From positions 1,294,501 to 1,358,500 of the forward strand of contig NZ_JBBPBZ010000002.1 in assembly GCF_038070105.1 (NCBI RefSeq): a DNA stretch of 64,000 nt, given 5' to 3'. Origin of the DNA: Methylocystis sp. IM3. Its GTDB lineage: Bacteria > Pseudomonadota > Alphaproteobacteria > Rhizobiales > Beijerinckiaceae. The notes below the pieces were generated by a model. The model was given only the letters and a program-made list of their open reading frames with translations. It did no database searches and was not told the origin of the DNA. A program made the translations under genes and the position numbers. The first letter of the stretch is position 1. The number at the start of each line of letters is the position of its first letter. Positions 8,252 through 18,290 of this stretch are shown here, piece by piece.

Positions 8252-9259
8252 TTACCCTTTGGGCAGGGTGAGCAGGCCGGCCTCGCCATTTTCCGCCCCA
8301 AAGAGCAGCCGCGCGCCCTTGGCGTCCCAGGCGAGGGCGCTGATGCGGGCGTTTTTCGACTCCTCCGCAGGTTTGCGGATGAGAATTTCCGACCCGTCGG
8401 TGATTCGGGCAAGCATCACGAGCCCGTCGTCGAAGCCGATGGCGACGACCAGCGCGCCGGGGTGGAAGGCGACGCGCGTGACCGGCACATTGGCGCGCAC
8501 CCCGCACTCGCGCGGGGCCTGTCCCATCGGCCCGTCCTTGCCCGTGAAGGGCCAGATGATGCAGGCGTCGGCCCCCGAGGTCGCGAGCCATTTGCCGTCG
8601 AAGGACCAGGACAGGCTGCGCGTCTTGCCCGGATAGCCGGCCATGCGCATGTGCTTGGCGTCGGCGAGGCGCCAGCCGTGCAGCGTGTTCTCCTGCATGG
8701 AGGTGATGAGGAAGCGGCCGTCCGGCGAGATCGTCGCGTCGAGATGCGAGCCGCTCCAGGTCAGGAGCTCGGGCTTGCCGGCGTTGGGGAACCACAGCGT
8801 CGCGCCATTGTAATGGGCGGCGGCGAGGCGGTAGCCCTTGGGAAGGAAGGCGAGGCCCCGGCAGGTCGAGGGCAGGTCGAGCGACTTGACCTCGCCCTTG
8901 GCCGAGCGGGCGCGGACGTTGCGCCCCGCCGACCAGGCCACGGCGCCCTCATGGGTCGCGACCGCGTCGATCCATTTGCCCTTTTCGTCGGCGAGCGTCT
9001 CACTCTCCCCCGCCGCAGTGGTGGCGACGACGCGCCCGTCGTCGCCGCCGGTGATCAGGCGGCGCCCGTCGCTCGTCGCGACCAGGATCGCGGCGTCCGG
9101 GTGCGCCGTCGCGAGGCGGTTCTCCTCGGCCTCGCCGAGACGAATGGCGCCGTCGGCGAGCGCGAAGGCGGGCGTGTCGCCGAGCCAGGCGCCGGCGACG
9201 ACCGGCTGGCCGAGCGAAAGCGGCTCGACCGCGGAAGTCAGCGAAGGATATTCGGCCAA
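8252..9259 (-). CDS. WD40 repeat protein
   Basis: 335 residues built of about seven degenerate WD40 repeats, for example AAILVATSDGRRLITGGDDGRVV, LDATISPDGRFLITSM and SLSWSFDGKWLATSG, as expected for one seven-bladed propeller. No signal peptide is seen, so it is probably a cytosolic scaffold. It follows the O-antigen-ligase-like gene on the same strand after 12 bp, so the two may be co-transcribed. Partners are unknown. Confidence 0.85.
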   Translation of the reverse strand: MAEYPSLTSAVEPLSLGQPVVAGAWLGDTPAFALADGAIRLGEAEENRLATAHPDAAILVATSDGRRLITGGDDGRVVATTAAGESETLADEKGKWIDAVATHEGAVAWSAGRNVRARSAKGEVKSLDLPSTCRGLAFLPKGYRLAAAHYNGATLWFPNAGKPELLTWSGSHLDATISPDGRFLITSMQENTLHGWRLADAKHMRMAGYPGKTRSLSWSFDGKWLATSGADACIIWPFTGKDGPMGQAPRECGVRANVPVTRVAFHPGALVVAIGFDDGLVMLARITDGSEILIRKPAEESKNARISALAWDAKGARLLFGAENGEAGLLTLPKG

Positions 9260-9271
9260 TGTCTTCTCTCG

Positions 9272-10504
9272 TCAGGCGGCGTCGTCCGCCGGGGCGGCTC
9301 CGAGGCCGATCGGCAGAACCGGCCGGCGCTTGCGGAACTGGCCGCGCATTACCAGAGCGAAGGCGATGGCGTCGAGCCCCGCGAGGGTCAGCCACCAGAG
9401 CTGCTCGGCGGCGGGGCCGAGGAGGCAGATGACGAAGCCGGCGCCCAGCCCCCCGAGCAGGAAAGGCGCGAGGGCGGGCCGCGCCTCGCCCACCACCAGA
9501 CTGGCGCGCGCGAGCACCAGCGCCAGCGCCGCCGCGCCGACCGCGCCGAGGTCGAACCAGATCTGGAAGACGAGGCTGCGCGGCGTCATCGGCGGCAGAT
9601 AGCCCCCCAGCATCCCCCAGGTCGCCGCGCCAAAGCCGTGGCCGAGCAGCGTGCGCCACCCATCGCTGGCGATCATATGGCCCCAGAAGGCGAGATGGCG
9701 GAAGAAGCCCTGCGCCTGGTCGGGCCAGAGGACATGAGCGGCGAGCGCCGCGAGCGGCGCAAGCAGCACGATCCCCGCCATCAGCGCCGCCAGCAGAGCG
9801 GACATGCTGCGGGCGCGGCCGAAGGCGGCGGCGAAGGCGAAGGCGCCGCCCATGAGCGCGGGCAAGGCGTTGGGAGCGCCAGCGAGGACGCAGGCCGTGA
9901 CGGTCGCGGCGCCGAGGGCCCCGGCCCAGACCCAGTGGCCGCGCACGGCGAGCGCCCCCATCCCCGGCCACACGAGCAGCGCGAGGCCCAGACCGGCGCG
10001 CCCGAGCGGGCCGACGTCGAGAATGTCCTCGACCGTATATTTCGGCGCGAGCGCCAGCGTCACCCAGACGAGCGCCACCGCCGCCGCGCCGACGCCGATC
10101 GGCAGGAGATTGAGGTTGGAGGTCTTTGTGCGCAGCGGCATGAGCCCTGCCGCCGCCGCCACCAGAGCCATGGTCGCCGCCGCCTTGGCGAAACGCTCGG
10201 CGGGCCCCTCGAAGGGCGTCCAGATGAGCGAGACGCCCGCCCAGAGCCCGAGCAGCAGCGCGGCCCAGACCGGGGGCGAGCGGAGCAGGGCGCGCAACGA
10301 TCCGCCAGAGTCGCCATTATTCGACAAGACCGCGGAGGCGAGCAGCAGCGCCGCGCCCACCGGCAGGAGGATATAGACCGTCTGGCGGGCCAAAATCGGG
10401 GCCGGCAGGGCGATCACGAACAGCATGAAGACGCCGAGCCGGAGCAAAAGGCGCGCGGCTTCCTGGGCAGGGTCTTCGGCGGGGCGTCTCGAAAAGGTGA
10501 TCAT
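9272..10504 (-). CDS. O-antigen ligase/polymerase-like membrane protein
   Basis: 410 residues with about 11-12 transmembrane helices. The SLIWTPFEGPAERF segment and a large loop with HLAFWGHMIASDGW and GHGFGAATWG followed by VFQIWFDLG match the Wzy_C/WaaL pattern, in which loop residues act on undecaprenyl-linked glycan. It may ligate or polymerise a surface polysaccharide. No glycosyltransferase is adjacent; the surface-glycan genes are 30 kb away. The WD40 gene follows after 12 bp. Confidence 0.75.
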   Translation of the reverse strand: MITFSRRPAEDPAQEAARLLLRLGVFMLFVIALPAPILARQTVYILLPVGAALLLASAVLSNNGDSGGSLRALLRSPPVWAALLLGLWAGVSLIWTPFEGPAERFAKAAATMALVAAAAGLMPLRTKTSNLNLLPIGVGAAAVALVWVTLALAPKYTVEDILDVGPLGRAGLGLALLVWPGMGALAVRGHWVWAGALGAATVTACVLAGAPNALPALMGGAFAFAAAFGRARSMSALLAALMAGIVLLAPLAALAAHVLWPDQAQGFFRHLAFWGHMIASDGWRTLLGHGFGAATWGMLGGYLPPMTPRSLVFQIWFDLGAVGAAALALVLARASLVVGEARPALAPFLLGGLGAGFVICLLGPAAEQLWWLTLAGLDAIAFALVMRGQFRKRRPVLPIGLGAAPADDAA

Positions 10505-10585
10505 GCCAATCGCGGCTCGGAAACTGTCTACTTTTCAGATTAGCCCGATTCCCCCGGAGACAAGTGTGCTGCAACGCAAATATTC

Positions 10586-11722
10586 TCACGCCCGCGCTGT
10601 TTTTTTAGGGAACTGTGTCTCTTCTGCCCATTCGTCGCGAACCGTTTGCGCCGTTTCCGCGACGCGTTGTCCTTGCAATGCAACGAGGCGCTGGGGCGCG
10701 AGCCGCGCCAGCGCCCAGACGGCGGCGCCGCGGATGAGCGGATCGGGGTCGCCGAGCAGCCGCTCCGCCTCTTCGGCGAGCGCCGGTTCGCCGCTGTTGC
10801 CGATCGCGATCAGCACATTGCGCAGGAAGCGCGCGCGGCCGATGCGCTTGATCGGCGAACCGGAGAAGAAGGCGCGAAAGCCCGCCTCGTCGAGGCGCGC
10901 GAGTTCGGCGAGCGGCGGGCGTTCGAGATCGCTCCGGGCCGTAAGCTTCGCTTCCCGCGTGACTTGCGCGAATTTGTTCCAGGGACAGACGGCGAGGCAA
11001 TCGTCGCAGCCATAGATGCGATTGCCCATGGCCGCCCGGAATTCGCGGGGGATCGGCCCCTTGTGCTCGATGGTGAGATAAGAAATGCAGCGCCTCGCAT
11101 CCAGCCGATAGGGTCCGGTGAAGGCCTGAGTGGGGCAGGCGTCGAGGCAGGCGCGGCAGGCGCCGCAATGGTCGCGCTCGGGCGCGTCCGGGGCGAGGTC
11201 GAGCGTGGTGAAGACGGCGCCAAGAAACAACCAGGAGCCGAACTCCCGCGAGACGAGGTTCGTGTGCTTCCCCTGCCAGCCGAGCCCCGCCCGCTGCGCG
11301 AGCGGCTTCTCCATCACGGGGGCCGTGTCCACGAAGACCTTCACGTCGCCGCCGCCCGCGCGCTTGAGCATGAAGGCGGCAAGCTGCTTCAGGCGGCCTT
11401 TGACGATGTCGTGGTAATCGCGGTGGCGCGCATAGACGGAGATGGCGCCGGCGGACCGCGCCGCGAGCGCCGCAAGGGGGTCGGATGCGGGGCCGTAATT
11501 TGCGCCAAGCATGACGACGCTTCTCGCCTCCGGCCACAGCGCCTTCGGGTCGGCGCGACGGTCGGCGGTTTCGGACATCCAGCCCATATCGCCATGGGCG
11601 CCCGTTGCGAGCCAGGCGCGCAGCCGCGCGCCGAGTTCGGGGGCCGCTTCGGCGGCCGTGATGCGGCAGGCGTCGAAGCCGAGGGAAAGGGCGTGGGCGC
11701 GGATCGCGCTCTCGAGTGTCAT
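10586..11722 (-). CDS. queG: epoxyqueuosine reductase
   Basis: 378 residues, the usual length. QueG reduces epoxyqueuosine to queuosine in tRNA using cobalamin and two [4Fe-4S] clusters. The N-terminal half has the [14 protein letters not shown] motif of the B12-binding domain. Cys motifs [12 protein letters not shown] and [10 protein letters not shown] provide the cluster ligands, followed by a HEAT-like C-terminus ([14 protein letters not shown]). It stands alone, without other queuosine genes. Confidence 0.95.
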   Translation of the reverse strand: MTLESAIRAHALSLGFDACRITAAEAAPELGARLRAWLATGAHGDMGWMSETADRRADPKALWPEARSVVMLGANYGPASDPLAALAARSAGAISVYARHRDYHDIVKGRLKQLAAFMLKRAGGGDVKVFVDTAPVMEKPLAQRAGLGWQGKHTNLVSREFGSWLFLGAVFTTLDLAPDAPERDHCGACRACLDACPTQAFTGPYRLDARRCISYLTIEHKGPIPREFRAAMGNRIYGCDDCLAVCPWNKFAQVTREAKLTARSDLERPPLAELARLDEAGFRAFFSGSPIKRIGRARFLRNVLIAIGNSGEPALAEEAERLLGDPDPLIRGAAVWALARLAPQRLVALQGQRVAETAQTVRDEWAEETQFPKKTARA

Positions 11723-11785
11723 GTCGAGCGACTATAGCGCGCGCCGCTCTCGCGCTCACCTGGGGCCACCGCCCCTGGCGGGGCG

Positions 11786-12466
11786 CTAGAAATCCATCAG
11801 CGCGTAGAAGGGGCCGGGCGCCATGCCCGGCGCGCGGTCGGCGAGCAGCGGGCGGAAGGCCGGGCGCGACTTGATGCGCTGATACCAGTGCTTTGCGGCC
11901 TCGTCCTCCTCCCAGGGCGCGTCGCCGAGATAATCGGCGCAGGAAAGATGCGCGGCGGCGGCGAAATCGGCGTAGGAGAGGCGGTCCCCCGCTAGCCAGT
12001 TCCGATGGCTCGTGAGATAGCCGATGTAGCGCATGTGGTGGCGGATGTTGGCGCGCGCCACGCGCACCAGGTCCATGTCGGGCGCGCCGCCCTGCGGCGA
12101 GAACCGCTTGTAGACCTTCTCCGTGACGAGCCAGCCCGTCACTTCCTCGAAAAATTTGACGTTGAACCAGTCGACGAGGCGCCTCGTCTCGATGCGGGCG
12201 AGCTTCTCGGTCGGCAGCAGCCGATGCGGGCCGCGCGCCTCCCCATAGGTCTCGTCGAGATATTCGGCGATCACGCCGCCGGGGACGATCGTGCCGTCGT
12301 CGTCCACAAGGACGGGCGTGCGGCCGGCCGGATCGAGGGCGAGGAATTCCGGCCGCCGATCGAAAGCGCGTTCCTCGATCAGTTCAGCGGCGAGGCCGTA
12401 CTCGCCGAGGATCAGCCGGACGAAGCGGGAATGCGGGCAGAGCGGGTAGTGATAAAGAAGGGGCAT
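11786..12466 (-). CDS. glutathione S-transferase family protein
   Basis: 226 residues from the ATG at 12466. A longer frame exists, but its extra 49 residues do not fit the thioredoxin fold. The N-terminal domain has LCPHSRFVRLIL, the cis-Pro region GRTPVLVDDDG and the GSH-binding VIAEYLDE. The C-terminal helical domain includes WLAGDRLSYADFAAAAHL with the conserved Asp N-cap. The substrate is unknown. The start is 222 bp from the divergent SIMPL gene, and that gap should hold both promoters; I see no clear operator there. Confidence 0.88.
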   Translation of the reverse strand: MPLLYHYPLCPHSRFVRLILGEYGLAAELIEERAFDRRPEFLALDPAGRTPVLVDDDGTIVPGGVIAEYLDETYGEARGPHRLLPTEKLARIETRRLVDWFNVKFFEEVTGWLVTEKVYKRFSPQGGAPDMDLVRVARANIRHHMRYIGYLTSHRNWLAGDRLSYADFAAAAHLSCADYLGDAPWEEDEAAKHWYQRIKSRPAFRPLLADRAPGMAPGPFYALMDF

Positions 12467-12688
12467 GAGGCCTGTTCGCGGCGCGGGACGGCCGCGCTTG
12501 GTTCCTGTAAGGTTGAACTGGACTACCGTGCTTTTCAGCCACATGGAACCATGCGCCGGCGGAAAACGCGCGGCCATGCGGACGGGACGGCGGCAATCGA
12601 AGAACTTTGCCAAGTTTTTCTTAAGGACTGACTCTAAAATCGCAAGCCGGCTCTTTTGGGGCCGCGGCGGCGCAGCTCAGGGTGAACC

Positions 12689-13393
12689 ATGATTCGCATC
12701 ATTCTCGCAATTTCGCTGCTCCTTGTCGGACAGGCTCACGCTGACTCCCTTAAGGATTCGGTCCCCAATGTGGCGGTCGTCGGCGAGGCGTCGGAGGATG
12801 TCGCGCCCGATCGGGCGATCCTTCGCTTCGGCGTCGTGACCGACCGGCCGACCGCCGCCGCCGCGGCCGCCGACAACGCCGCCACAATGACCGCCATTCT
12901 TTCCGACCTCAGGACCATGGGCGTCGCCGACGCGGATATTCAGACGCAGGGCGTCTCCCTCGCGCCGGTTTACACGGACGAGCGCGACGCCAAGGGCAAG
13001 CCGCGGCCGGGGCCCACCTACCGCGCGAGCAATATGCTCACGGTCTTCGTCAAGCCGGCGGAAAAGGCGAGCGACATCGTCGGCCGCGTGATCGACAAGG
13101 GGGCCAACAGTCTCGAGGGCGTGGATTACGACCATTCCAACCTCGACGAGAAGCGCGACGAGCTGCGCGCGAAGGCCGTGAAGGACGCCGAGCGGCGGGC
13201 CCGCATTTACACCGAGGCCGCGGGCTTGCGCCTCGGCCGCGTCATCGAGATCCGTCCCCTCCCAGACGAGCCGATGGGGCGGCCCTATGAAGCGCGGGTC
13301 GCCGCCGCGCCCGCCGCGTCTTCCGTTCCCCTCCGGCCCGGCATGCAGCAGGTGCGCGAGCGGGTCTCGATCATCTGGGGGCTCGGACGCTGA
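12689..13393 (+). CDS. SIMPL-domain (DUF541) periplasmic protein
   Basis: 234 residues with a signal peptide (about 1-18). The SIMPL domain shows VVGEASEDVAPDRAILRFGV, the ADIQTQGVSLAPVY segment and the C-terminal RVSIIWGL strand. Members resemble E. coli YggE, linked to oxidative-stress tolerance; the biochemical role is unclear. It is monocistronic: 155 bp without a recognisable gene separate it from the next one. Confidence 0.85.
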   Translation: MIRIILAISLLLVGQAHADSLKDSVPNVAVVGEASEDVAPDRAILRFGVVTDRPTAAAAAADNAATMTAILSDLRTMGVADADIQTQGVSLAPVYTDERDAKGKPRPGPTYRASNMLTVFVKPAEKASDIVGRVIDKGANSLEGVDYDHSNLDEKRDELRAKAVKDAERRARIYTEAAGLRLGRVIEIRPLPDEPMGRPYEARVAAAPAASSVPLRPGMQQVRERVSIIWGLGR

Positions 13394-13548
13394 ACCGGAC
13401 GGGCGGCGCTTTCCCGAGCAGGATGCGAGAAATAAATGCGAGGCGCCTCGTGGCTTGCACGCCATTCGGGCGCCACGCGGCGCGCCTTGCGCGGTAAAAT
13501 CCGTCGGTCGATAGGCTGGGGCCATATCGCCACGGAGAGGAGGCCGCT

Positions 13549-13944
13549 ATGGCCAACGTGATCTTCTACGAAAAGCCCGGCTGCGCCAGTAACGCCAGAC
13601 AGAAAGCCTTGCTGCTCGCGTCCGGCCATCAGGTCGACGCCCGTGATCTCTTGCGCGAACCTTGGAGCGCGCCGAGCCTTCGCCCTTTCTTCGGCGCGAA
13701 GCCGGTGCCGGAATGGTTCAACGCGGCCTCCCCACGCGTGACGTCGGGCGAGGTCAACCCAGACGCCGTCACGCCGCAGGCGGCGCTCGTGATGATGATT
13801 CTCGATCCCGGCCTGATCCGCCGCCCGCTCATGCGTGTCGGCGATCACTGCGAGTCCGGCTTCGATCCCGCTGCCGTGCGCCGCTGGATCGGGCTCGCCG
13901 GGGCCGAGGCCATCTCCGATTGCTGCGCCATGGACGCGGCCTGA
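13549..13944 (+). CDS. ArsC/Spx-like nitrogenase-associated protein (NifO-type)
   Basis: 131 residues of the ArsC thioredoxin-like family. It begins VIFYEKPGCASNARQK with Cys in the position of the ArsC nucleophile, then LLREPWSAPSLRPFF and IRRPLMRVG, the pattern of nitrogenase-associated proteins rather than true arsenate reductases. GGAGAGGAGG precedes the ATG. In diazotrophs such genes usually sit in nif clusters; none is visible here. A second Cys pair (DCCAM) lies at the C-terminus. Confidence 0.8.
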   Translation: MANVIFYEKPGCASNARQKALLLASGHQVDARDLLREPWSAPSLRPFFGAKPVPEWFNAASPRVTSGEVNPDAVTPQAALVMMILDPGLIRRPLMRVGDHCESGFDPAAVRRWIGLAGAEAISDCCAMDAA

Positions 13945-14024
13945 CCGTCTTGAAATGTCCTAGAACGGAACAAAAAGGGCGGGCGCGGATTTCTTTTGCG
14001 ATTGAAAGCAGGAGGCGCGCGCCG

Positions 14025-14309
14025 ATGCCGCTTGAGCACATCGAGTCAGAAGTGATCCGTGACGACAGCGGCTTCTCGTTTTCCATGCGGGTTGCGGGAA
14101 CGCAGCAGACCGTGCGCGTCTTTGTCGCTGACGAAGCGCTCGAAGGAGATTTCGGCGTTCCCGAGGAGGAGGATGAGCTGCGCGCGCAGTTCGATGCGGA
14201 TCGTCCTGAGCTCGAATCCGTCGCGAGCGAGAAATACAGCCTTGGACGCGTGGCCGCGGACGGCGTCATCGCCATCACCCTCGCAGACGTCATGAAATTC
14301 ATCGAATAG
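14025..14309 (+). CDS. DUF1488-like small protein
   Basis: 94 residues from the ATG at 14025, preceded by AGGAGG at 14010-14015. An acidic protein with alternating strands ([18 protein letters not shown]) and a C-terminal helix ([11 protein letters not shown]). The pattern fits the DUF1488 family of small uncharacterised proteins, but I am not certain. The longer frame starting at 13662 is antisense noise inside the preceding gene. Confidence 0.65.
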   Translation: MPLEHIESEVIRDDSGFSFSMRVAGTQQTVRVFVADEALEGDFGVPEEEDELRAQFDADRPELESVASEKYSLGRVAADGVIAITLADVMKFIE

Positions 14310-14360
14310 TAGGCGCAGCCAGCCGGCTGTTAGGGGCCAGCCGAAAAACCGCTTGCCTGC

Positions 14361-14383
14361 TAGTCTATTCCAGCTATAGACTA
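14361..14383. promoter_or_regulatory. inverted repeat upstream of the sulfate transporter operon
   Basis: A perfect 8-bp inverted repeat, TAGTCTAT (14361-14368) and ATAGACTA (14376-14383), separated by 7 bp, lies 25 bp before the sbp start. It stands out as AT-rich in a GC-rich gap. Position and symmetry suggest an operator for a dimeric regulator of sulfur uptake; the regulator is not identified. Confidence 0.5.
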
Positions 14384-14407
14384 TGTAAGTCTTATAGATG
14401 GAGTCAG

Positions 14408-15454
14408 ATGATGATAGAGCCTAGGGGGAAGCTCGGTTCGCTTCTTCGAGTCGTGGCCGTCGCCGGCGTCGGCGTCGGCCTCCTCGGGGCGCCGTCGGCG
14501 TCGGTCGGGCAGACGCTTCTCAATGTGTCCTATGATCCGACGCGCGAACTCTACAAACAGATCAATCCGGCCTTCGCCGCCGACTGGAAGGCCAAGACTG
14601 GCGAGGCCGCCGAAATCCAGGTCTCGCACGGCGGCTCGGGCGCGCAGGCGCGCGCTGTGATCGACGGCCTCGCCGCCGACGTCGTCACGCTGGCGCTCGC
14701 CGCCGACATCGACGCCATCGCAGGAAAGACCGGAAAGATCCCCGCCGACTGGCAGAAGCGCCTTCCAAATAATTCGGCGCCCTACGCGTCGACGATCGTC
14801 TTCCTGGTGCGCAAGGGCAATCCGAAAGGGATCAAGGACTGGGACGATCTCGCCAAGCCGGGCGTCGCGGTGGTGACGCCCAATCCGAAAACGTCGGGCG
14901 GGGCGCGCTGGAATTTCCTCGCCGCCTACGGCCATGCGCTTAAGAAATTCAATGGCGACGAGGCGAAGGCCCGTGAGTTCGTCAAGGCGATTTACAAAAA
15001 TGCGCCGGTTCTCGACACGGGCGCGCGCGGCTCGACCATCACCTTCGCGCAGCGCGGCATCGGCGACGTGCTCGTTTCCTGGGAAAACGAGGCGTTTCTC
15101 GCCTTGAAGGAATTCGGAGCTGACAAATTCGAGATCGTCGCCCCGAAGCTCTCGATCCTCGCCGAGCCGCCGGTCGCCATCGTCGACGCGAATGCGGAGG
15201 CCAAGGGGAGCAGGAAGCTCGCGGCGGCCTATCTCGATTTCCTCTACGCGCCGGAAGCCCAGGCGATCATCGCGAAAAACTTCTATCGCCCGGCGCATCC
15301 CGAATTTGCCGCCAAGGAAGATCTCAAGAAGCTTCCGAAGATCGAGTTCATCACTGTCGACAAGAGCTTCGGCGGTTGGGCGTCGGCTCAAAAGAAGTTC
15401 TTCGCCGACGGCGGCGTCTTCGACGATATTCAGAAACAAGAGCCCGCGAAGTGA
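14408..15454 (+). CDS. sbp: sulfate ABC transporter periplasmic substrate-binding protein
   Basis: 348 residues with a signal peptide cut near ASVGQ. The mature start [20 protein letters not shown] and the [17 protein letters not shown] motif are typical of sulfate/thiosulfate-binding proteins (Sbp/CysP). It delivers sulfate to CysTWA. The GTG start of cysT overlaps its stop by 4 nt, indicating translational coupling. Two adjacent ATG codons (14408 and 14411) could start translation. Confidence 0.95.
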   Translation: MMIEPRGKLGSLLRVVAVAGVGVGLLGAPSASVGQTLLNVSYDPTRELYKQINPAFAADWKAKTGEAAEIQVSHGGSGAQARAVIDGLAADVVTLALAADIDAIAGKTGKIPADWQKRLPNNSAPYASTIVFLVRKGNPKGIKDWDDLAKPGVAVVTPNPKTSGGARWNFLAAYGHALKKFNGDEAKAREFVKAIYKNAPVLDTGARGSTITFAQRGIGDVLVSWENEAFLALKEFGADKFEIVAPKLSILAEPPVAIVDANAEAKGSRKLAAAYLDFLYAPEAQAIIAKNFYRPAHPEFAAKEDLKKLPKIEFITVDKSFGGWASAQKKFFADGGVFDDIQKQEPAK

Positions 15455-16314
15455 CCTCCCCGACCTTCGCAGGCCGTTACGCTCGGCGCTTCACGGCGCC
15501 GAGCGTTATCCCCGGTTTCAGCCTCACCTTCGGCTATACGCTCCTTTATCTGGGGCTCGTCGTGCTGTTTCCGCTGGCGACGCTCGTGTGGCGGTCCTCG
15601 GGGCTCGGTCTGTCCGGCCTCTATCAGATCGCCGCGGAGCCGCGCGTCGCCGCCGCGTTGCGCGTCACTTTCCTGATGTCTTTCCTGGCGGCGGCCGTCG
15701 ATCTCGTCTTCGGCCTGATCGTCGCCTGGGCGCTCACCCGATACAGCTTTCCGGGCCGGCGCCTGCTCGACGCCTTCGTCGATCTTCCCTTCGCCCTGCC
15801 GACGGCCGTCGCGGGCATTTCGCTCGCCGCGCTCTATGCGCCAAATGGCTGGTTCGGCGCGCCGCTTGCGGCGCTCGGCGTGAAGATCGCTTTCACGCGC
15901 TGGGGCATTCTCGTCGCGCTGATTTTCATCGGCCTGCCTTTCGTCGTGCGCACCGTGCAGCCGGTTCTGGGCGAGCTCGAAACAGAGCTCGAGGAAGCCT
16001 CCGCAACTTTGGGCGCGCCCCGGCTTCAGACGGTCGCGCGCGTTCTGCTGCCGCCGCTCGCGCCGGCGCTCCTGACCGGCTTCGCGCTCGCCTTCGCGCG
16101 CGGCGTCGGCGAATATGGCTCGGTGATCTTCATCTCCGGCAACATCGCTTATGTCTCGGAGATTGCGCCGCTGCTCATCATCGTGAAGCTCGAACAATAT
16201 GACTATGCCGGCGCGACCGGCATTGCGACCATCATGCTGGCCATTTCCTTCGTCGCGCTCCTCCTCATCAATCTCGTTCAGGCCTGGAGCCGGAGGAGGT
16301 TCGGTCATGTCTGA
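15451..16314 (+). CDS. cysT: sulfate ABC transporter permease CysT
   Basis: 287 residues from a GTG at 15451 that overlaps the sbp stop (GTGA). An ATG at 15376 would add 25 arginine-rich residues inside sbp and is less likely. Six helices, with the permease EAA loop ([19 protein letters not shown]) that docks onto CysA and the [14 protein letters not shown] motif of sulfate permeases. It pairs with CysW to form the channel. Confidence 0.94.
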   Translation: MTSPTFAGRYARRFTAPSVIPGFSLTFGYTLLYLGLVVLFPLATLVWRSSGLGLSGLYQIAAEPRVAAALRVTFLMSFLAAAVDLVFGLIVAWALTRYSFPGRRLLDAFVDLPFALPTAVAGISLAALYAPNGWFGAPLAALGVKIAFTRWGILVALIFIGLPFVVRTVQPVLGELETELEEASATLGAPRLQTVARVLLPPLAPALLTGFALAFARGVGEYGSVIFISGNIAYVSEIAPLLIIVKLEQYDYAGATGIATIMLAISFVALLLINLVQAWSRRRFGHV

Positions 16315-17197
16315 GCTGGCTGTTGTCCCTCCTCACGCGCGCGCCAGGGCGAAGGCGCGGTCCGTGGCGCAGGACGCGCCCGTCGCGCGTCTCGCCGTCA
16401 TTGCGATTTCCGTGATTTTCCTGCTCCTCTTCCTCTTCGCGCCCCTCGCGGTGGTTTTCACCGAGGCGCTGAGCAAGGGCTATGGCGCCTTTCTCGACAC
16501 GTTCAGCGAACCCGACGCCGTCGCCGCCGTGAAGCTCACCCTCTTCGTCGCCGCCCTCGTCGTGCCAGCTAATCTGCTTTTCGGCCTCGCGGCGGCCTGG
16601 TCGATCTCCAAGTTCGCGTTCCCCGGAAAGAGCCTTCTCATCACGCTCATCGATCTGCCCTTCTCGGTGTCGCCGGTGGTGTCGGGCCTGATCTATGTCC
16701 TCGTTTTCGGCGCGCAGGGCCTGTTCGGCAAATGGCTCGCGGCGCACGGCGTGCAGATCATCTTCGCGACGCCCGGCATCGTGCTCGTCACGATTTTCGT
16801 GACCTTCCCCTTCGTCGCGCGCGAGCTGATCCCTTTGATGCAGGAGCAGGGAACGGTCGAGGAGGAAGCGGCGCTGACGCTCGGCGCCTCCGGTCTGCGG
16901 ACCTTTCTGACGGTGACGCTCTCCAACGTCAAATGGGGCCTGCTTTACGGCGTGCTTTTGTGCAACGCGCGCGCCATGGGCGAATTCGGCGCGGTCTCGG
17001 TCGTCTCCGGCCACATCCGCGGCCTCACCAATACGATCCCTCTGCAAGTCGAGATTTTTTACAATGAGTACAACAATGTCGCCGCTTTCGCTCTCTCGGT
17101 CCTTCTGGCGGGTCTTGCGCTGGTCACCCTCGGCCTCAAGACCTTCCTCGAATGGCGTCACGCTGACGCGCTCGCCGCACGCGGCAGGCGCCACTGA
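16307..17197 (+). CDS. cysW: sulfate ABC transporter permease CysW
   Basis: 296 residues from the ATG at 16307, overlapping cysT by 8 nt. About six helices. The EAA loop [20 protein letters not shown] and the [16 protein letters not shown] motif are diagnostic for CysW, which forms the inner-membrane pore with CysT. The 3' end overlaps the apparent 5' part of cysA in another frame. Confidence 0.94.
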   Translation: MSELAVVPPHARARAKARSVAQDAPVARLAVIAISVIFLLLFLFAPLAVVFTEALSKGYGAFLDTFSEPDAVAAVKLTLFVAALVVPANLLFGLAAAWSISKFAFPGKSLLITLIDLPFSVSPVVSGLIYVLVFGAQGLFGKWLAAHGVQIIFATPGIVLVTIFVTFPFVARELIPLMQEQGTVEEEAALTLGASGLRTFLTVTLSNVKWGLLYGVLLCNARAMGEFGAVSVVSGHIRGLTNTIPLQVEIFYNEYNNVAAFALSVLLAGLALVTLGLKTFLEWRHADALAARGRRH

Positions 17198-18290
17198 CCC
17201 GGCGTCGCAGGGCGCCGCCATCCGCATCGAGGGCGTCGAGCAGGATTTCGGGGCGTTCCCTGCTCTGCGAAATGTCAGCCTCGACATTCGGCCCGGAGAG
17301 CTCGTGGCGCTTCTCGGCCCGTCGGGATCTGGCAAGACGACATTGCTGCGCGTGATCGCGGGGTTGAATACGCCCGACCGCGGGCAGGTCTATTTCGACG
17401 GCAGGGACGCGACGGCCCTTCCCGTTCAGGACCGCCGCGTCGGTTTCGTGTTCCAGAATTACGCGCTCTTCAAACATATGACGGTCGCAGACAATATCGC
17501 CTATGGCCTCAGGGTGCGGCCGCGCCGGCTGCGCCCGTCGCGCGAGGGCATTGCGGCGCGGGTCGGGGAGCTCTTGCGCTTCGTCCAGCTCGAGGGGCTC
17601 GGCGAACGGTTTCCGGCCCAGCTTTCCGGCGGCCAGCGTCAGCGTGTCGCTCTGGCGCGCGCGCTGGCGATCGAGCCGCGCGTCCTGCTGCTGGACGAGC
17701 CTTTCGGCGCTCTCGACACGCGCGTGCGCAAGGATCTGCGTCGCTGGCTGCGCGACGTGCACAAGGAGACCGGATTGACGACGGTTTTCGTCACACATGA
17801 TCAGGACGAGGCCATGGAGCTCGCCGACCGCGTGGTCGTGCTCAACGAAGGAAGGATCGAGCAGATCGGCTCCCCGGCGGAGCTCTACGACAATCCGGCG
17901 TCGCCTTTCGTGATTTCCTTTGTGGGTGAGGCGGTGGCGCTTCCGGTCACGATCGCCGAGGGGCATGTGAAGTTTGGGAGTCGGGAGTTGCACATCGACA
18001 CGCATGGGCTGCGCAGCGGCCCGGCGCGGGTGTTCTTCCGACCCGCCGACATTGCCGTCGCGAGCCAGGGCGAGGGCGAGCTCGAGGGGCGCGTCGAAAG
18101 CCTGCGCCGGACGCCGGCCGGAGTGCGCGCGAGAATCGCCATCGACGGCTACGATCAGACGCTCGAAATCGACTCGCCGCTCGAAAAAGCGGCCTCGCCC
18201 GGCGACCGCGTGCCGCTGACGCTCGCCAATGCGCGCATCTTTCCCGCGAGCGAAGAAGAAGATTTCATCGACGCGGGAGAAGGCATTTGA
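17064..18290 (+). CDS. cysA: sulfate ABC transporter ATP-binding protein
   Basis: Up to 408 residues. The ATPase core starts near [20 protein letters not shown] (about residue 53), with Walker [15 protein letters not shown]-loop [12 protein letters not shown], signature [15 protein letters not shown] and Walker [12 protein letters not shown], then a TOBE-like regulatory tail. The start is uncertain: ATG codons at 17064 and 17076 lie inside cysW and give a serine-rich leader unlike CysA, a TTG at 17115 is possible, and no ATG lies closer to the core. It energises sulfate import. Confidence 0.92.
   Translation: MSTTMSPLSLSRSFWRVLRWSPSASRPSSNGVTLTRSPHAAGATDPASQGAAIRIEGVEQDFGAFPALRNVSLDIRPGELVALLGPSGSGKTTLLRVIAGLNTPDRGQVYFDGRDATALPVQDRRVGFVFQNYALFKHMTVADNIAYGLRVRPRRLRPSREGIAARVGELLRFVQLEGLGERFPAQLSGGQRQRVALARALAIEPRVLLLDEPFGALDTRVRKDLRRWLRDVHKETGLTTVFVTHDQDEAMELADRVVVLNEGRIEQIGSPAELYDNPASPFVISFVGEAVALPVTIAEGHVKFGSRELHIDTHGLRSGPARVFFRPADIAVASQGEGELEGRVESLRRTPAGVRARIAIDGYDQTLEIDSPLEKAASPGDRVPLTLANARIFPASEEEDFIDAGEGI

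Noticed and set aside
8462..10543. A long open frame on the plus strand opposite the WD40 and O-antigen-ligase-like genes
   Set aside because: It is antisense to two well-supported genes, has an Arg/Glu/Gly-rich composition with no domain, and lacks a ribosome-binding site. High-GC codon bias creates such frames.
13549..13944. True arsenate reductase
   Set aside because: The motif set (REPWSAPSLRPFF, IRRPLM) fits the nitrogenase-associated group, and no ars genes are nearby.
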